From the NCBI RefSeq assembly GCF_021869535.1, contig NW_026262737.1:124001-188000 (forward strand): a stretch of 64,000 nt of DNA, written 5' to 3'. Under the pieces are notes generated by a model that was not told the DNA's origin, did no database searches, and worked only from the letters and a program-made list of their open reading frames with translations. A program made the position numbers and the translations under genes. Position 1 is the first letter of the stretch; the number at the start of each line of letters is the position of its first letter. Positions 46,790 through 57,903 of this stretch are shown piece by piece. Origin of the DNA: Mytilus californianus (taxonomy: Eukaryota > Mollusca > Bivalvia > Mytilida > Mytilidae).

Positions 46790-46990
46790 GTGGTGGCTAT
46801 GATCTTATTTTTACATTTATGTCGTGGCATTTTTACATTTATGTCGTGGCCATTTAGTAATTGTTATGTGGTGGGTACTGTTGTTCCATGTTGAAGACCA
46901 CACGGCGACCGCTAGATAATGGAAGTTTTGCTATGCTCTATTTCATTAAGATGGTGTCTCATTGTCGCGTACCCTATGTCCTTTCTTTTT
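46790..46990 (+). repeat. Diverged Penelope-like tail relative
   Basis: Contains two copies of TTTTTACATTTATGTCGTGG, then GTTCCATGTTGAAGACCACA, CGGCGACC and AAGATGGTGTCTCATTGTCG. The order resembles the sense tail but identity is low. Confidence 0.45.
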
Positions 46991-47359
46991 CATATTCTTT
47001 TAAGATTACAGGATTACCTTGATTATTGGTAATTTCAACAGATTACAATGAGATTGATTTTATTGCTGACTCTGAGAAATAACATTTATACATTTGATGA
47101 CATAATCTATTCCATGGTTCTAGGTGGTGTTTAAAAATAAATACAGTCCTTAGTGAATCTGTGTATCTCTGCCACAAGGTTGCGGAAAATGGACAAAAGA
47201 CAAAAGACTGGTCTTATGAATTTTAAGAATTTCCTGCAAAACTCGTCCGTCCGCCATATTCACGTCGAATCTATTAAATTCTACGTACTAATAATAACCA
47301 AAAAAAACTTGCGCCTTTTTTATATTTCTTGGTCAGCATTAATATTGCTGTTATATCAG

Positions 47360-47945
47360 TACATCTTTATAGTATAAAGATGTATCATTATGATAAAGTT
47401 ATCTGTTAGAATAGCTCAGGGAGGTTATAAGATAGTATGAAAAGGTGACTCAATATTATATCAAGATGTCTTTGTAGTATACGACTTTATCGTAGTAAGA
47501 TAGTTATATGACAAAATGGTATGAAAAAGTTGCTCCATGTTATATCGAGATGACTGTATAGTATACAAATTTATCGTAATAAGATAATAACATCACGTAA
47601 TAATATGCTGAGGTGACAAAATAGTATGAAAAAGTTGCTTATTGTTATATTAAGATGTCTTTATAGTATAAAATGTATCTTTATGATATAGCAATATCAC
47701 ATACTAGTATAGTAAAATGACAAATCAGTATGAAAAGGTAGCTGCATGTTATATCAAGATGTCTTCATAGTCTGAAATAATATCTTCATGACAAAGTGAA
47801 ATGACAGAAAAGTATGAAAAGGTAACTCCATGTTATATCAAAACGTCTTTGTAGTATATACATTTATCTTAGTGATATATCAAATTGACAGAGTAGTATA
47901 GTCAAACGCATTATAATATAACATTTGCTTCATGATATATCTTTA
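47360..47945. repeat. Satellite-like tandem array, ~100-bp unit
   Basis: At least five degenerate units built around AGTATGAAAAGGTGACTCAA, TGTTATATCAAGATGTCTTT and GTAGTATACGACTTTATCG. Units differ in length and decay to the right. No coding meaning. Confidence 0.8.
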
Positions 47946-48878
47946 CCCTTAATGATATGATTATCGTTATCATAAGGCAGCTGTGGCGTTCCATACTTAA
48001 ACATTAATATTATATATACATGTAGTTGTTACACATTATTTGCCCCTTACAGTATAAGACACAATATAGATCGTATGTTACATCAACATACCCAAATGAA
48101 GATTTAATTAAAGCCTAACCATTTTAACATGGTTTTTTATTTTCATCTGTGTCAGTTTTTTTAATATTATCACAACTTCCTGTTAAGATTCGACTAAATA
48201 CCCACATCCCAATATCGCCAGGCAAATACGCTAATTGATTGAGATTAAAAAAAACACCGCCTGATTAATATCGAAACAATACATAAAATAAATACACATA
48301 ACTGCATTCACCGACAACAACCGAAAACGTGTCAGGGTTTAGCATGTTCGTAAGCGCTTAATCATTCCTCTCAAATGGTGATGTAACAATTTTGATTCTC
48401 GGTTTGATTTCTGTGTTATAACTTTTACATTTATTCTATCACTTCTTGGTGTATGATTATTATTTCCCATTTAAGTTTTAATGTCATAATCTCTTTACTC
48501 TTAAATTCTTATTACATTTTCGAATTGGATTACAATAAGCGTCATCAAAACCTTCTGTTGTCGCAACTTTGAACCCGCAGCTGGGACAAAGTACGTTTCT
48601 TTTAAGTTATTTATCTTTAACTCAAGCCACATTGCAAGTTAATATCCTTTTGAAATATGACAATCTAAGTTTCTATGAAGTTGCAAAATTTCATTTAAAA
48701 GTTGTTTCTTCATTTGTTAAATTTCAGTTTTGAATATCAATATAAATCAATATATACTGAAACAATATGTTACAATACTTACAAATGTTAATGTCAAATG
48801 TTATAGTAACTTAGAAAACGCCCAGCTTCTGGAAATTCTGATATATCTGATAATAAACGTTCTAGAAATCAAACGCCT
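47946..48878. other. Non-coding leader of LINE A, or spacer
   Basis: No repeat recognised. The part just before 48879 may be LINE A 5' UTR. Confidence 0.4.
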
Positions 48879-49727
48879 ATGAGTGAAAATGAGAAAAGCA
48901 AACCAAAACCTAATCCAAAAGCTAAAAGTGAAATGAAAGAGCTAAAAGATATGATGCTAGGGCTAACATATAGTATGAACAATATGCGTATTTCGTTAAC
49001 TCAACGCATAGACTCTTTAGAGAAAAATATGTCAATAGAGATAACACAACTCATTGAAGAAAAGGTAAAAGTAGAAATCGACCAGGTGAGACAAGATTTT
49101 AACGATCAATTAGACAACTTTAAAGATCAGATAAAAGGGCTGGAGGCAAAAGTTAGTACTCAGGTCAAATCTTATTCAGATGTGGTAAAACAAAATAACT
49201 GTAATTTGATAATCCGTAATTTACAAGAGGACCCTAGAGAGGAGTCGAATACAAGTATTTTGAAAAAAAACGTTATTTCGTTAGTGCGGGATGGCTTAAA
49301 TCTTAGGGATGTTTTTATTGAAAGTGTTTCTAGAAAGAAAAGTCACAATAGTAAGCCGCCGGGTGTAATTATTGCAGCTGTTAGCAACGGTGATCAGAAA
49401 AGGGAGCTTATGAAAGCGACGCGTAATTTGAAGGACGTACATAAATTCAAGGATGTGTATATCAAGAATGATATGTCATACTCTAAGAGGAGAAATGAAG
49501 CAAACTTCCGCACTCTGATTAGAGCGTTAAAACAAGAAAACCAGGCCTTTACTATAAGCGGTGGCCGGATTGTGAAGGTACAACATAACAACCAATCTTC
49601 AGTGGCTAGTGGTAAGAGCGGAGAAGGCAAACAGAACGAATTCATTGGACGAAATGTGCATCGGAATGAGGGAAACAACGGTCAACGACAAGGATACAAC
49701 AGTCTTGGAAATAGCAGAGGAAGTTGA
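48879..49727 (+). CDS. LINE A ORF1 protein
   Basis: Intact 282-residue frame ending in TGA at 49725-49727. It has a basic N-terminus (SENEKSKPKPNPKAKSE), a long coiled coil over roughly residues 20-105, then an RRM-like domain (NCNLIIRNLQEDPREE ... VIIAAVSNGDQKRELM, FKDVYIKNDMSYSKRRNE) and a Gly/Asn/Arg-rich basic tail. This is the architecture of L1-type ORF1 RNA-binding proteins. ORF2 follows after 33 bp. The ATG 48879 is chosen as the only start that keeps the whole coiled coil. Clade (L1/Tx1-like or other) not resolved. Confidence 0.8.
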   Translation: MSENEKSKPKPNPKAKSEMKELKDMMLGLTYSMNNMRISLTQRIDSLEKNMSIEITQLIEEKVKVEIDQVRQDFNDQLDNFKDQIKGLEAKVSTQVKSYSDVVKQNNCNLIIRNLQEDPREESNTSILKKNVISLVRDGLNLRDVFIESVSRKKSHNSKPPGVIIAAVSNGDQKRELMKATRNLKDVHKFKDVYIKNDMSYSKRRNEANFRTLIRALKQENQAFTISGGRIVKVQHNNQSSVASGKSGEGKQNEFIGRNVHRNEGNNGQRQGYNSLGNSRGS

Positions 49728-49760
49728 CGCGGAAGAGGGATTGGTAATAAATTCCAATAG

Positions 49761-51418
49761 ATTACATGCGGATTTTGGAATGTGAACGGATGGAATTGTG
49801 ACAGGAACAGTGATAAATATAAACCTTTATGTGCATGTTTAAATAATAAAGAGCTGCATATTCTGGGTATTGCAGAAACACATCTTTCTAAGAACAATAA
49901 GATTAGTGTTGATGGATATACGTGGTTTGGTCATAACCGAATAGGCATTCATATAAGCGCAAAGGTTGGCTCTGGCGGAGTTGGATTTTTTGTTCGAAAT
50001 GATCTGATGAAACTTTTTAACGTTATAGTTGTGGATGACTCAATAGATGGTATATGTTGGCTAAAATTCGAGGATAAGTTAAATTTGGAAAATATTTTTT
50101 ATGCATGTGTAGTGTATTTGCCGCCAGAAAATTCAACGCGTACCGTGAATGTCTTTGAATTTTTAGAATCCCCTATGACACAAATGTATACGATTTCAAA
50201 TGGTAATCAGTTTTATTTATGCGGAGATTTTAATTCAAGATGTGGTGATTTAAATGACTTTCTTGAAGGTGTAGATACATTGCCAGAGAGACAAGTAGTT
50301 GATTATAAAACTAATAAATACGGCAGCATTTTCTGTGAACTGTTGTATGTTGAACAGAAGAAATAATAGTATAATAGTCATAATGACTATACTTATGTAT
50401 CGACAGGAGGATTAAGTGTTGTTGACTATTGTATCGTGCCATACGAAATGTTGAAATCTTTTCGTAAGTTTGAAGTCAGACGCGTTGCTGCGCTTATTGG
50501 AGATGTGGATAGTATCGGTATTGTAGACCCGACAGACCATTCTTTACTTAGTTGGTCAATGCACTTGAACTTTCCTGTTGATCAAAATAACGAACCAAAA
50601 GCCAACGCTGCTAGCTTTAAAACCAAATATAACCTTGGGAAAATACCCGACGACTGGTTAAGTAGTGAATCATTCATCTCGGATATAGATCGTATACTAT
50701 GTATATTAGAAGAGTCTGAAGCGAACCAGTGTGATATTGACAAAACATATGAAAGCTTTGTTAATAGTATCAAGTCGGAAATGTCGGAAAACATCCCTAA
50801 TAAGATCATTCACATTAACAACGGTTCCAGTAATAAGCATCGGAGAATCAAGAAACCTTGGTGGAGTACAGAATTAACGGAGCTTTGGAACGAGGTGTGC
50901 AAATCGGAAAATATGTATCTTAAAACCAAAAGTCGTCATTCTAAAAAGCAGTTGCGCCATTTATATTGTCAAAACAGGAAATTCTTTGACAAAAATGTAC
51001 AACAGGCAAAGCGTCGTTATTGGTATAAACTGCAGGATGATTTGACCAGTTCATGTGATAATCCGAAGGAATTTAGGCGTAAAATTGGAAAGATAGGCGT
51101 TGGTGCAGAAAGGCAACGTAACATACCGATGGAAATACAATTAGATGATGGTTCGGTATCAACAGATCCAATTTCAGTTTTTTTTCAATGTTAAATGTAG
51201 AAAATTGTGTACTGCCTTCTGAAACTGTCAATGCTAGAGATCAAGATAAGTGCGATTATTTATTCGATTGCGAAATTACAAGTGAGGAAATTTTTAATGT
51301 ATTAAAAAAGGCTAAAAATGGGAAGGCGCCCGGTCTCGATGAGCTACCAGTAGAAGTGTTGAAAAACCAAACCGCTTTTTTTTTAAGTTCATTGCAAATT
51401 ATTTTTTATGTCATATGA
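49761..51418 (+). pseudogene. LINE A ORF2 (endonuclease, start of RT), broken and 3'-truncated
   Basis: The frame opens right after a TAG at 49758-49760, without ATG: CGFWNVNGW, GIAETHL, GSGGVGFFVR, YLPPENS and LCGDFNSRCGD, an APE-type endonuclease. Stops and a shift fall at 50340-50420. It resumes with LSVVDYCIVP (endonuclease motif) and a basic linker to 51194. Another shift at about 51188 leads to EEIFNVLKKAKNGKAPGLDE, the entry to the RT domain, after which the similarity ends at 51418. No RT catalytic motif remains. Dead. Confidence 0.8.
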
Positions 51419-51834
51419 AATGCAAATTTCGAAAAAAAATAGCTTAATATATAATACAACTGTATATTGATTAGCATCGTGAATCAACTGTTAATTATTA
51501 ACGATCAGATCGAAGTATTAGTTTGGGTCAGGTTGCCAGGCTAAGGAGGGGTGGCACGAGGAGGGGATTCCGGAGTACGGGGCGTTAAGCAGGAGTTGAG
51601 AGGTAGGCCGGGAATCGGGAATATTTTGGTCTTTTTGTTTTATAAATTATTATAGAACAAAAAATCAGGTGTAAGCTTCTTGACCAGAAAAGTTTAGTAG
51701 GCATATATATTAATATATATATATATATCTGTCAGCCCTTCCCCTCAGTCAGAATAAAATGGTCCGATAAAAGCATTTTATGATTAATAGAAACCGTCAA
51801 TACTCGGGTTCTCCAGTAGTGATTTAGCCTTTTA
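51419..51834. other. Non-coding spacer
   Basis: No LINE 3' UTR or poly-A tail follows the truncated ORF2. A short TA-dinucleotide run lies near 51705-51730. A GC-richer stretch at 51530-51620 has no recognised content. Confidence 0.5.
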
Positions 51835-51980
51835 TAGCCGACTAAATGATATGGGTGTTTCTCATTGTTGAAGGCCGTACGTTGCCTATAATTTCTTACA
51901 TCGACTTTATCTAATGAACTTGGTGGATAGTTTTCTCATTGGCAATCATACGGTTTATTACCACATCTCCTTATATATCT
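51835..51980 (+). repeat. Penelope-like 3'-tail fragment (sense)
   Basis: CCTTTTATAGCCGACTAAAT, GTTGAAGGCCGTACG, TTGGTGGATAGTTTTCTCAT and GGCAATCATACGGTTTATTA. A short insertion splits CATACCACATCT into CATACGGTTTATTACCACAT. Confidence 0.72.
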
Positions 51981-51983
51981 ATT

Positions 51984-52087
51984 TACCAGAATTATTCAGT
52001 CGTTATATTCCGCTGATCTACGACTACTTCATTAACCTCGCAAGAAGGAGAGATCGATTACGTGGAGGGACTGAAGTATTCGGGTTG
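51984..52087. repeat. Palindromic MITE, copy 2 (inverse of 4639-4743)
   Basis: Reads ATTATTCAGTCGTTATATTC ... GGGACTGAAGTATTCGGGTT, the reverse complement of copy 1 along its whole length with scattered substitutions. It lies directly after a Penelope-like tail end. Confidence 0.8.
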
Positions 52088-52384
52088 TATTTTTATATAT
52101 TTTCTGTTCTCGAACGAAACGCCACCTGTCGTCTTCAGAAAACAAAATAAAACCGGGTTCCTGTATACATGCAATATAAAAAAAATCTATTTGTTTCTTT
52201 TAGATGCATTTGCTGTACATAATTAATTTTAAAAAAAAACTTAGGTATATATTCCATATGGAGGTGCTCCTTTTTACAGGAGGCTTATACACCGAAGAAG
52301 AAACCGAGCGCCATCTGTCGTCATAATGATCGTTAGCATAATGCTACGATGACATTTAGCACATCGACATTTAACGAATCGACA

Positions 52385-52610
52385 TGTTACAAGTTACAAA
52401 TTGACAATATACAAATTGACAGTTTACAAATTGACAATTTACGAATTAAGAATTTTGAAATTACAAAGACACAAGTTACAAATTGACAATTTACGAATTA
52501 AGAATTTTAAAATTACAAAGACACAAGTTACAAATTGACTATTTACGAATTATGAATTTTGAAATTACAAAGATACAAGTTACAAATTGACAATTCACGA
52601 ATTAAGAATA
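52385..52610. repeat. Minisatellite, ~53-bp unit, four copies
   Basis: Unit: ACAAGTTACAAATTGACAAT, then TTACGAATTAAGAATTTTGA and AATTACAAAGA. The first unit is preceded by extra short ACAAATTGACA repeats. Confidence 0.82.
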
Positions 52611-53071
52611 TTGACTCTGTTGGCTTTCCATATCAAAATGTTCCTAGATGCATCAATTTGTCTCTACTCATAGTAGATTTTGTGGTGTAAAAAACGGCCA
52701 TATTTTTAAACTCCTTTAGATGAACCTTAAGATACACCAGACGGTGAAATAATATACTTTAGACACCGTTCAATTAAACAAAATAGCGGGCGGTACCCTA
52801 TTGAAATGTAATTTACCCTCAAAGTATTAAAAAAAAAGACATGTTACGTAATAATAAATTTAACTATCAAAACTAAAATCGTTACGATCCCCCAAACTAG
52901 CAATTGAAATTCCTATTTCGATGTAGTAAACAAAATAAGGCTACTCTTTCAGTTACATATATATCCCAGACACAATTATCGATCGCTTTTAAAAATAGAT
53001 TTAACTGACCACTACACACGCTAAATATAGTTCAACTCCGGTCAATGTTTACATACACACACATAATACAG
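52611..53071. other. Non-coding, nothing recognised
   Basis: No supported feature. Confidence 0.5.
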
Positions 53072-53755
53072 TTATATTTCTTCACATTTTGCCGATTTTT
53101 TTTGTTTGAAGTGTTCGTTAATTTCCTTTGTTACAGCATCCACAGCAATGGTACTATTAATATCTGCAGGGTTTCAATTTTGAGAATATTCAATTGACGT
53201 GTCTCTAAACAATATGGAACTGCCATCTGTTAAATTAACTGTCGTGGTTTCCAATTTCAAGATAATTGTTTGTTTTTCACTGTCAATGAAATCAGTACTA
53301 GTGTTATTGTTTTCATCGGATTGCACTGGCACATTCTTTTTATTTTCGAATTTCAGATTTTAATCAAGTTCAGAGGCCTCAAATTCCGGTTCTGGAATAC
53401 ATTCGTCCAATAAAATGTCCTCCAGAAAATCTGGCATTTCACTGAATGTCGATGCATCAAATGTTGGCGAATTAAACATTGATTCTTCTTCCATCAATTT
53501 GTTTTCATGAATATCACAGCTTTCATTTTGAGTCGTTATTTTTAGACTGTCTCTTGTTTCTGTTTCCCTATGGAATTTTCTTGTACATGTATGTCTTTTC
53601 CTGCTGAATGTTTTATGACAAATTAAACATTCAATCCGTTCTGTTTTATCATTGAAATGCACTTCCTTAATATGTCTTTTGTATGATTTGCTGCAACTAT
53701 ACCACTTATAACGATGTTCACACATAATCCTCCTTTCTGTAACTTTTCTATACAT
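53072..53755 (-). pseudogene. Degenerate zinc-finger protein frame with two internal stops
   Basis: From ATG (53755) the frame is open for 131 codons to TAA at 53360-53362. It continues protein-like in the same frame past that stop and a TGA at 53174-53176, to a final TAA at 53072-53074 (228 codons). The N-terminal part has two shortened C2H2-like fingers (WYSCSKSYKRHIKEVH, where the first Cys is Trp; CLICHKTFSRKRHTCTRKFH). Then an acidic Ser/Asp-rich segment (MPDFLEDILLDECIPEPEFE) follows, resembling an activation region. The continuation is similar in composition (VQSDENNNTSTDFIDSEKQT). Most likely a decayed single-exon gene or retrocopy; true readthrough cannot be excluded. Confidence 0.55.
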
Positions 53756-55455
53756 TGTTATTTAATAAATTATAATTATTTGTGTATACATTTCGTGTAT
53801 TGTCTTATCGATAACGCATAGGTATTCTGACAATTCTCCCGTGCCGTGTCGTTATTATAGGTGATGTCACTGATTCATTCCGTCCGCTCTACCTTTGCCC
53901 TTGCTGCATTTTGCAATTGTTTACAGATAATTATGATCATTCTGTACATGTAAATAAACATTTGCATCTGCAGTTCTTATCGCCGGTTATAGGTTTTGAT
54001 TTGATCTATTTGCCGCCTAGCTACAGTATGTGTTTTTCTTTTATCATATTTGGTTTTGAATAATTGCATTCATTCGAAATCAAAATAATCTAAAATAGTC
54101 TAGATTTTATCTTTTTATTGGGTCAAAGTTTCAATTTGACATGTTCTTGTTGTGATGTTATTAAAGGCTAGAACAAAATCTTATTCTTTTAGTCTTTTGC
54201 AAGAATTTGGTGATTCTGAAAATAAAATAAAACAAGTTTGAGCATTCAAAAAAGCTGAGGACTGCTTCGCTCTATCATATTTAAAGGTACTATTTGTGCA
54301 AATGTTTGTTAGTTTAGTATTGGAAATGTGGTATTTTCAGATATTGGTTAATATAAAATGGAGGTCTTAGACTTGGAATATCAATGTTTGTATACAAATG
54401 TACATATTTATATCAAGATGAACTTTTCTGAAATTTTAAATTGGCTGTTCAGTGTTGTGTGTATACACCCATGCTTTTAAAATTTTGTTCACTTTACTTT
54501 TTGAAAATTAAAACATTTACATATAGACACGACTTTGGAGGTGTGCCTAGGTTGGCAGAAGTTATAAAATACAGATAATGCATTTTTGTAAACATTGTAT
54601 AGAAACATTGTTTAGCCCAAAAAATCGTGGATATTGCAGATTAACAAAGCAAAAAACGCGTGCTTATAATTGATATTTCAATATTTAATTTCAGTGTGCA
54701 ATATATGCATAATAAAACGATCAGGAATAAAAATAAAAGTTGATCGGAACTGAAAAACACATCATTAATTTTCCGGTATTTGATGTCTTATCCTGAGACG
54801 AGAAAAGTCTGTTATTCTTTATCTCATTTAAGCCTTTAACTGTTGATACTTTTTTATTAATAGATAATTTTAGATAAAAGAGGTTAGAGCATTCCAATTA
54901 ATTGTCAACTTACCCTTTTAACAAACATATATATGTAAGACTCAGATCGATAACCGGTTCCTAATCGACGTCAAAATATGACTTCATTATGAAATAAATA
55001 AGATTCCAAATCGACGTCCTTTTATACAACAATGACGTCACAATTTTGATGAAAACAACTGTCATATTTGTATTTGAAATAGACAGTATATTGCACCCTA
55101 GATGTCGTTCGGTTATACTATATGAATATAAGACAACTTTGATCGAATGGAATAACTTCTTTCACCAAAATAACAATTTGCATGTACATGCTATATGATG
55201 TCGGTGGTTGTCTTATTGTCATATACTGATGTTTGTCTGTCTTTTTATTTAGTTGATTATTTGGGATAGCATGTTGTCTCCTTTTTTTATCTACGAGAGG
55301 AGACTGCGATCGATAGCATGTTGTTTTGGTAATAAATGGCGTTAAATTTGACACCAATTAGGGGGTAAGAATTTTTTACACGAGTTTTCGAACGTAACTG
55401 TACATTACTGATGAAGTTACTGATGAAGCCAAGCCCCTTGACACTCGCCATCATT
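53756..55455. other. Non-coding, nothing recognised
   Basis: No supported gene or repeat. Two CGACGTC-containing stretches near 54965-55035 are the only local resemblance noticed. Confidence 0.5.
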
Positions 55456-55890
55456 TTTCTCTAGACGCCCTCGAATAGGTCAACTCCCCTATTTTTTGTC
55501 CATTTTTTGAACCCTTATTTCATATTTTGGAACATAGAGCCTCCGGATACCTTGCGAAATCAATGCGCCTGTATCTCCTCTAGAATAAGTATATAACAGT
55601 GTCCAATGACATCCTCATTTTTGTTCTAGAAGTCCGGAAATAGGCCAAACCGCTCTTGTTGATGCGTATTTTTTTATATTTTGAGACGTAGCATCAGAAT
55701 TTGTAACAAAGAGCCTCTGGATACCTTGTCGAAATAATTCGTCTGTATCTTCTCAACAATACGTATTTAGCAATTTTGCGTTAAATTTCCAATAATCTCT
55801 TTAGAAGCCCTTTAATAGGCTAACCCCTTTTTAGGTCCGAATTTTTCAAAGTTTGAATCCTTATTTCGATTTTGGAACATAGAAATAACA
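55456..55890. repeat. Tandem repeat, ~175-bp unit, about 2.5 copies
   Basis: Each unit runs CTAGAMGYCCTCGAATAGGY, TTTTTTGAACCCTTATTTC, ATAGAGCCTCCGGATACCTT and CTGTATCTCCTCTAGAATAA. Units start near 55456, 55626 and 55802; the third is cut short. Strongly diverged, so old. Confidence 0.75.
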
Positions 55891-57178
55891 AAAGGACCAT
55901 AATTAAATTTAAAAAAAAATAACTTGCAAATTAGGGAAAGCAAGTATTCTGATATGAATGTGAAACATATGATAAATTTGGACAGAGAATAGTTCAGAAC
56001 GAAAACATAGTTTGTCAATGACCAGACACTTTATACATTATGTGTGTGTTTTGTTATGTTGGAAAGTGGTAGTGTAGATTTTATTTTGATACTTATATAT
56101 TGTACTTGTTGTTTGAAGGAATACAATGTGAAAATGAACCGATAAAGATAATCAATATTTCTATTCATTACGAGAATATTGAAAAGCGAATATATATATC
56201 ATTGTCATCAAAAGCAACATAAAAAAAGGAGAGATAAAAGGGTCACATTTTCAATAACGTCTGTATTAACATTAGATTGATTAATTATTCGGAATATTTT
56301 GTTATGACAACTCGTGATTTTGAGCTCACGAGAGTAATTACTAACAAAAACGTTACAAAGAATTCCACTCGTTTACCTTCACCCAACATACTTAAACTAA
56401 CAAGAACACACAAACTATTAATTATCTATTAAAGCTAAAGATTGCTTATAAAACGTACATAACAACTCTCTCAACAAATGAAGGTACTACACAGTTGAAT
56501 TGACAATATGCAAAGCTATCGAAGCAGTACATTTCCTTTGTTATTATAAGAATATATATTATGTTAAATGATTTAAGTAAATAAACTGTGTGATTGAAAA
56601 GTTTTAACCAAATCTACTAAAGTCTATAATAATTCTGATTAACCTAAATTAGAGGTTCACGTATAAAGGAATGTTATAGCGTTTGAAGAAGAATATTAAG
56701 GAAAACTATTACGTGTCGGATGATCTTTTTTTTCATAAATTTTAAAAATTTACAATGTGCCAAACTGTCTTATTTCCATTACTGTACAATGAACAATATT
56801 TTTATAAAAGTTTTAAAATGGTGAATAATGGAACATGATGAAATCTATTAAACATTTAAGGGTAATTCGTTTAAAAATCATACCAGAAATAATTACTTTG
56901 GCGATTTAATTTCTTAGAGGTAGTATAAAACATTTTCAGTTTCGGTTAAAAGATATCCTCTTCCAAGCATTGTAATGGAATTTAATTTGACATTGAGAAT
57001 ATTCGCAGGTGCAACATACTTGTATTTTGTATATTTTTGAGTTAATCACAAACATCCGTTACAAAGGGTCCGTTCCGTTCTTTGCAAATCATCATTGACA
57101 TAAGGAATAGACAATGGACATGTCTCATCTTCAAAACACATTGCAGGGTAGGTCTGAGAAATTAACGCATTTTTTGTA
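55891..57178. other. Non-coding, nothing recognised
   Basis: AT-rich. No supported feature. Confidence 0.5.
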
Positions 57179-57346
57179 TCAGGTGTAATACCATCAAATC
57201 AGTATACGTCACATCCAGTTACATACGGAAAATGATCGAAAAAAATATTCCATTGAATTTGATACTTGTGGGATTTAATCTTACATTTCATTGCAGTGAA
57301 AACATTTTGAGTCATAAACATATACCTTGGGTGTCTTTAAGCACCA
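57179..57346 (-). mobile_element. Partial copy of the 18-bp-TIR MITE
   Basis: Reverse complement of 7855-8019: AGGTGTAATACCATCAAATC, TACGTCACATCC, TTACATTTCATTGCAGTGAA and GAGTCATAAACATATACCTT. Only one terminal inverted repeat is present. Confidence 0.78.
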
Positions 57347-57599
57347 TTCTTTTCTTATGTTGTGTATGTATACGTGTTTAAACCATTGTCGTGACGTCAG
57401 CCTATTCATTTACCGTGGATTCTTTTTCTAGAATCAACGCTTCCTAAATCTGTCGCTGATATGGACTCACCAAATTATATTCTATTGTTTCCTTTGTGTG
57501 CCTAATTTCATTAAGTTTGAATTAGCTAATTTACTGATTTCTGTTCACTAATAGAATTAATTTAAAAACTTACCTTTATGTTTTGTAATTTCTATATGC

Positions 57600-57692
57600 C
57601 TTCACTGGGAATCGAACCCTTCCCTGAAATCTGTTATGTGTGACTGACATCAACATATCGAGGAAACCTCTCGGCTACCAATGGGTTACAAT
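57600..57692 (-). repeat. tRNA-like sequence (A and B boxes), minus strand
   Basis: Minus strand: A-box TGGTAGCCGAGAGG (57667-57680) and B-box GGGTTCGATTCCC (57607-57619), spaced as in Leu/Ser-type tRNAs. The arms do not pair well enough for a functional tRNA. tRNA-derived retroposon head or tRNA pseudogene. Confidence 0.5.
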
Positions 57693-57799
57693 TTAAATGT
57701 CTATTTTATATATATAAATGAACATATGATATACATCGGTACAAAGAACACAAAGGGCTTGTACCCTTTATATATACATAATAGGCAATCGTATAGTAT

Positions 57800-57885
57800 A
57801 AGATGGTAGCCGCGAGGTTAGCATGGTTAAGATCAATGGGTTAAAGGTGGGGACTTGACGGTTTAGGTTCGAATCCATGTATTCT
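57800..57885 (+). repeat. tRNA-like sequence (A and B boxes), plus strand
   Basis: A-box TGGTAGCCGCGAGG (57804-57817), then GGTTAAG, and B-box GGTTCGAATCC (57866-57876), about 85 nt overall. Same Leu/Ser-like class as the minus-strand copy 120 bp to the left, in opposite orientation. It abuts the broken 3' end of LINE B. Confidence 0.5.
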
Positions 57886-57903
57886 CTTTGTTGTCCCTAT
57901 TCT

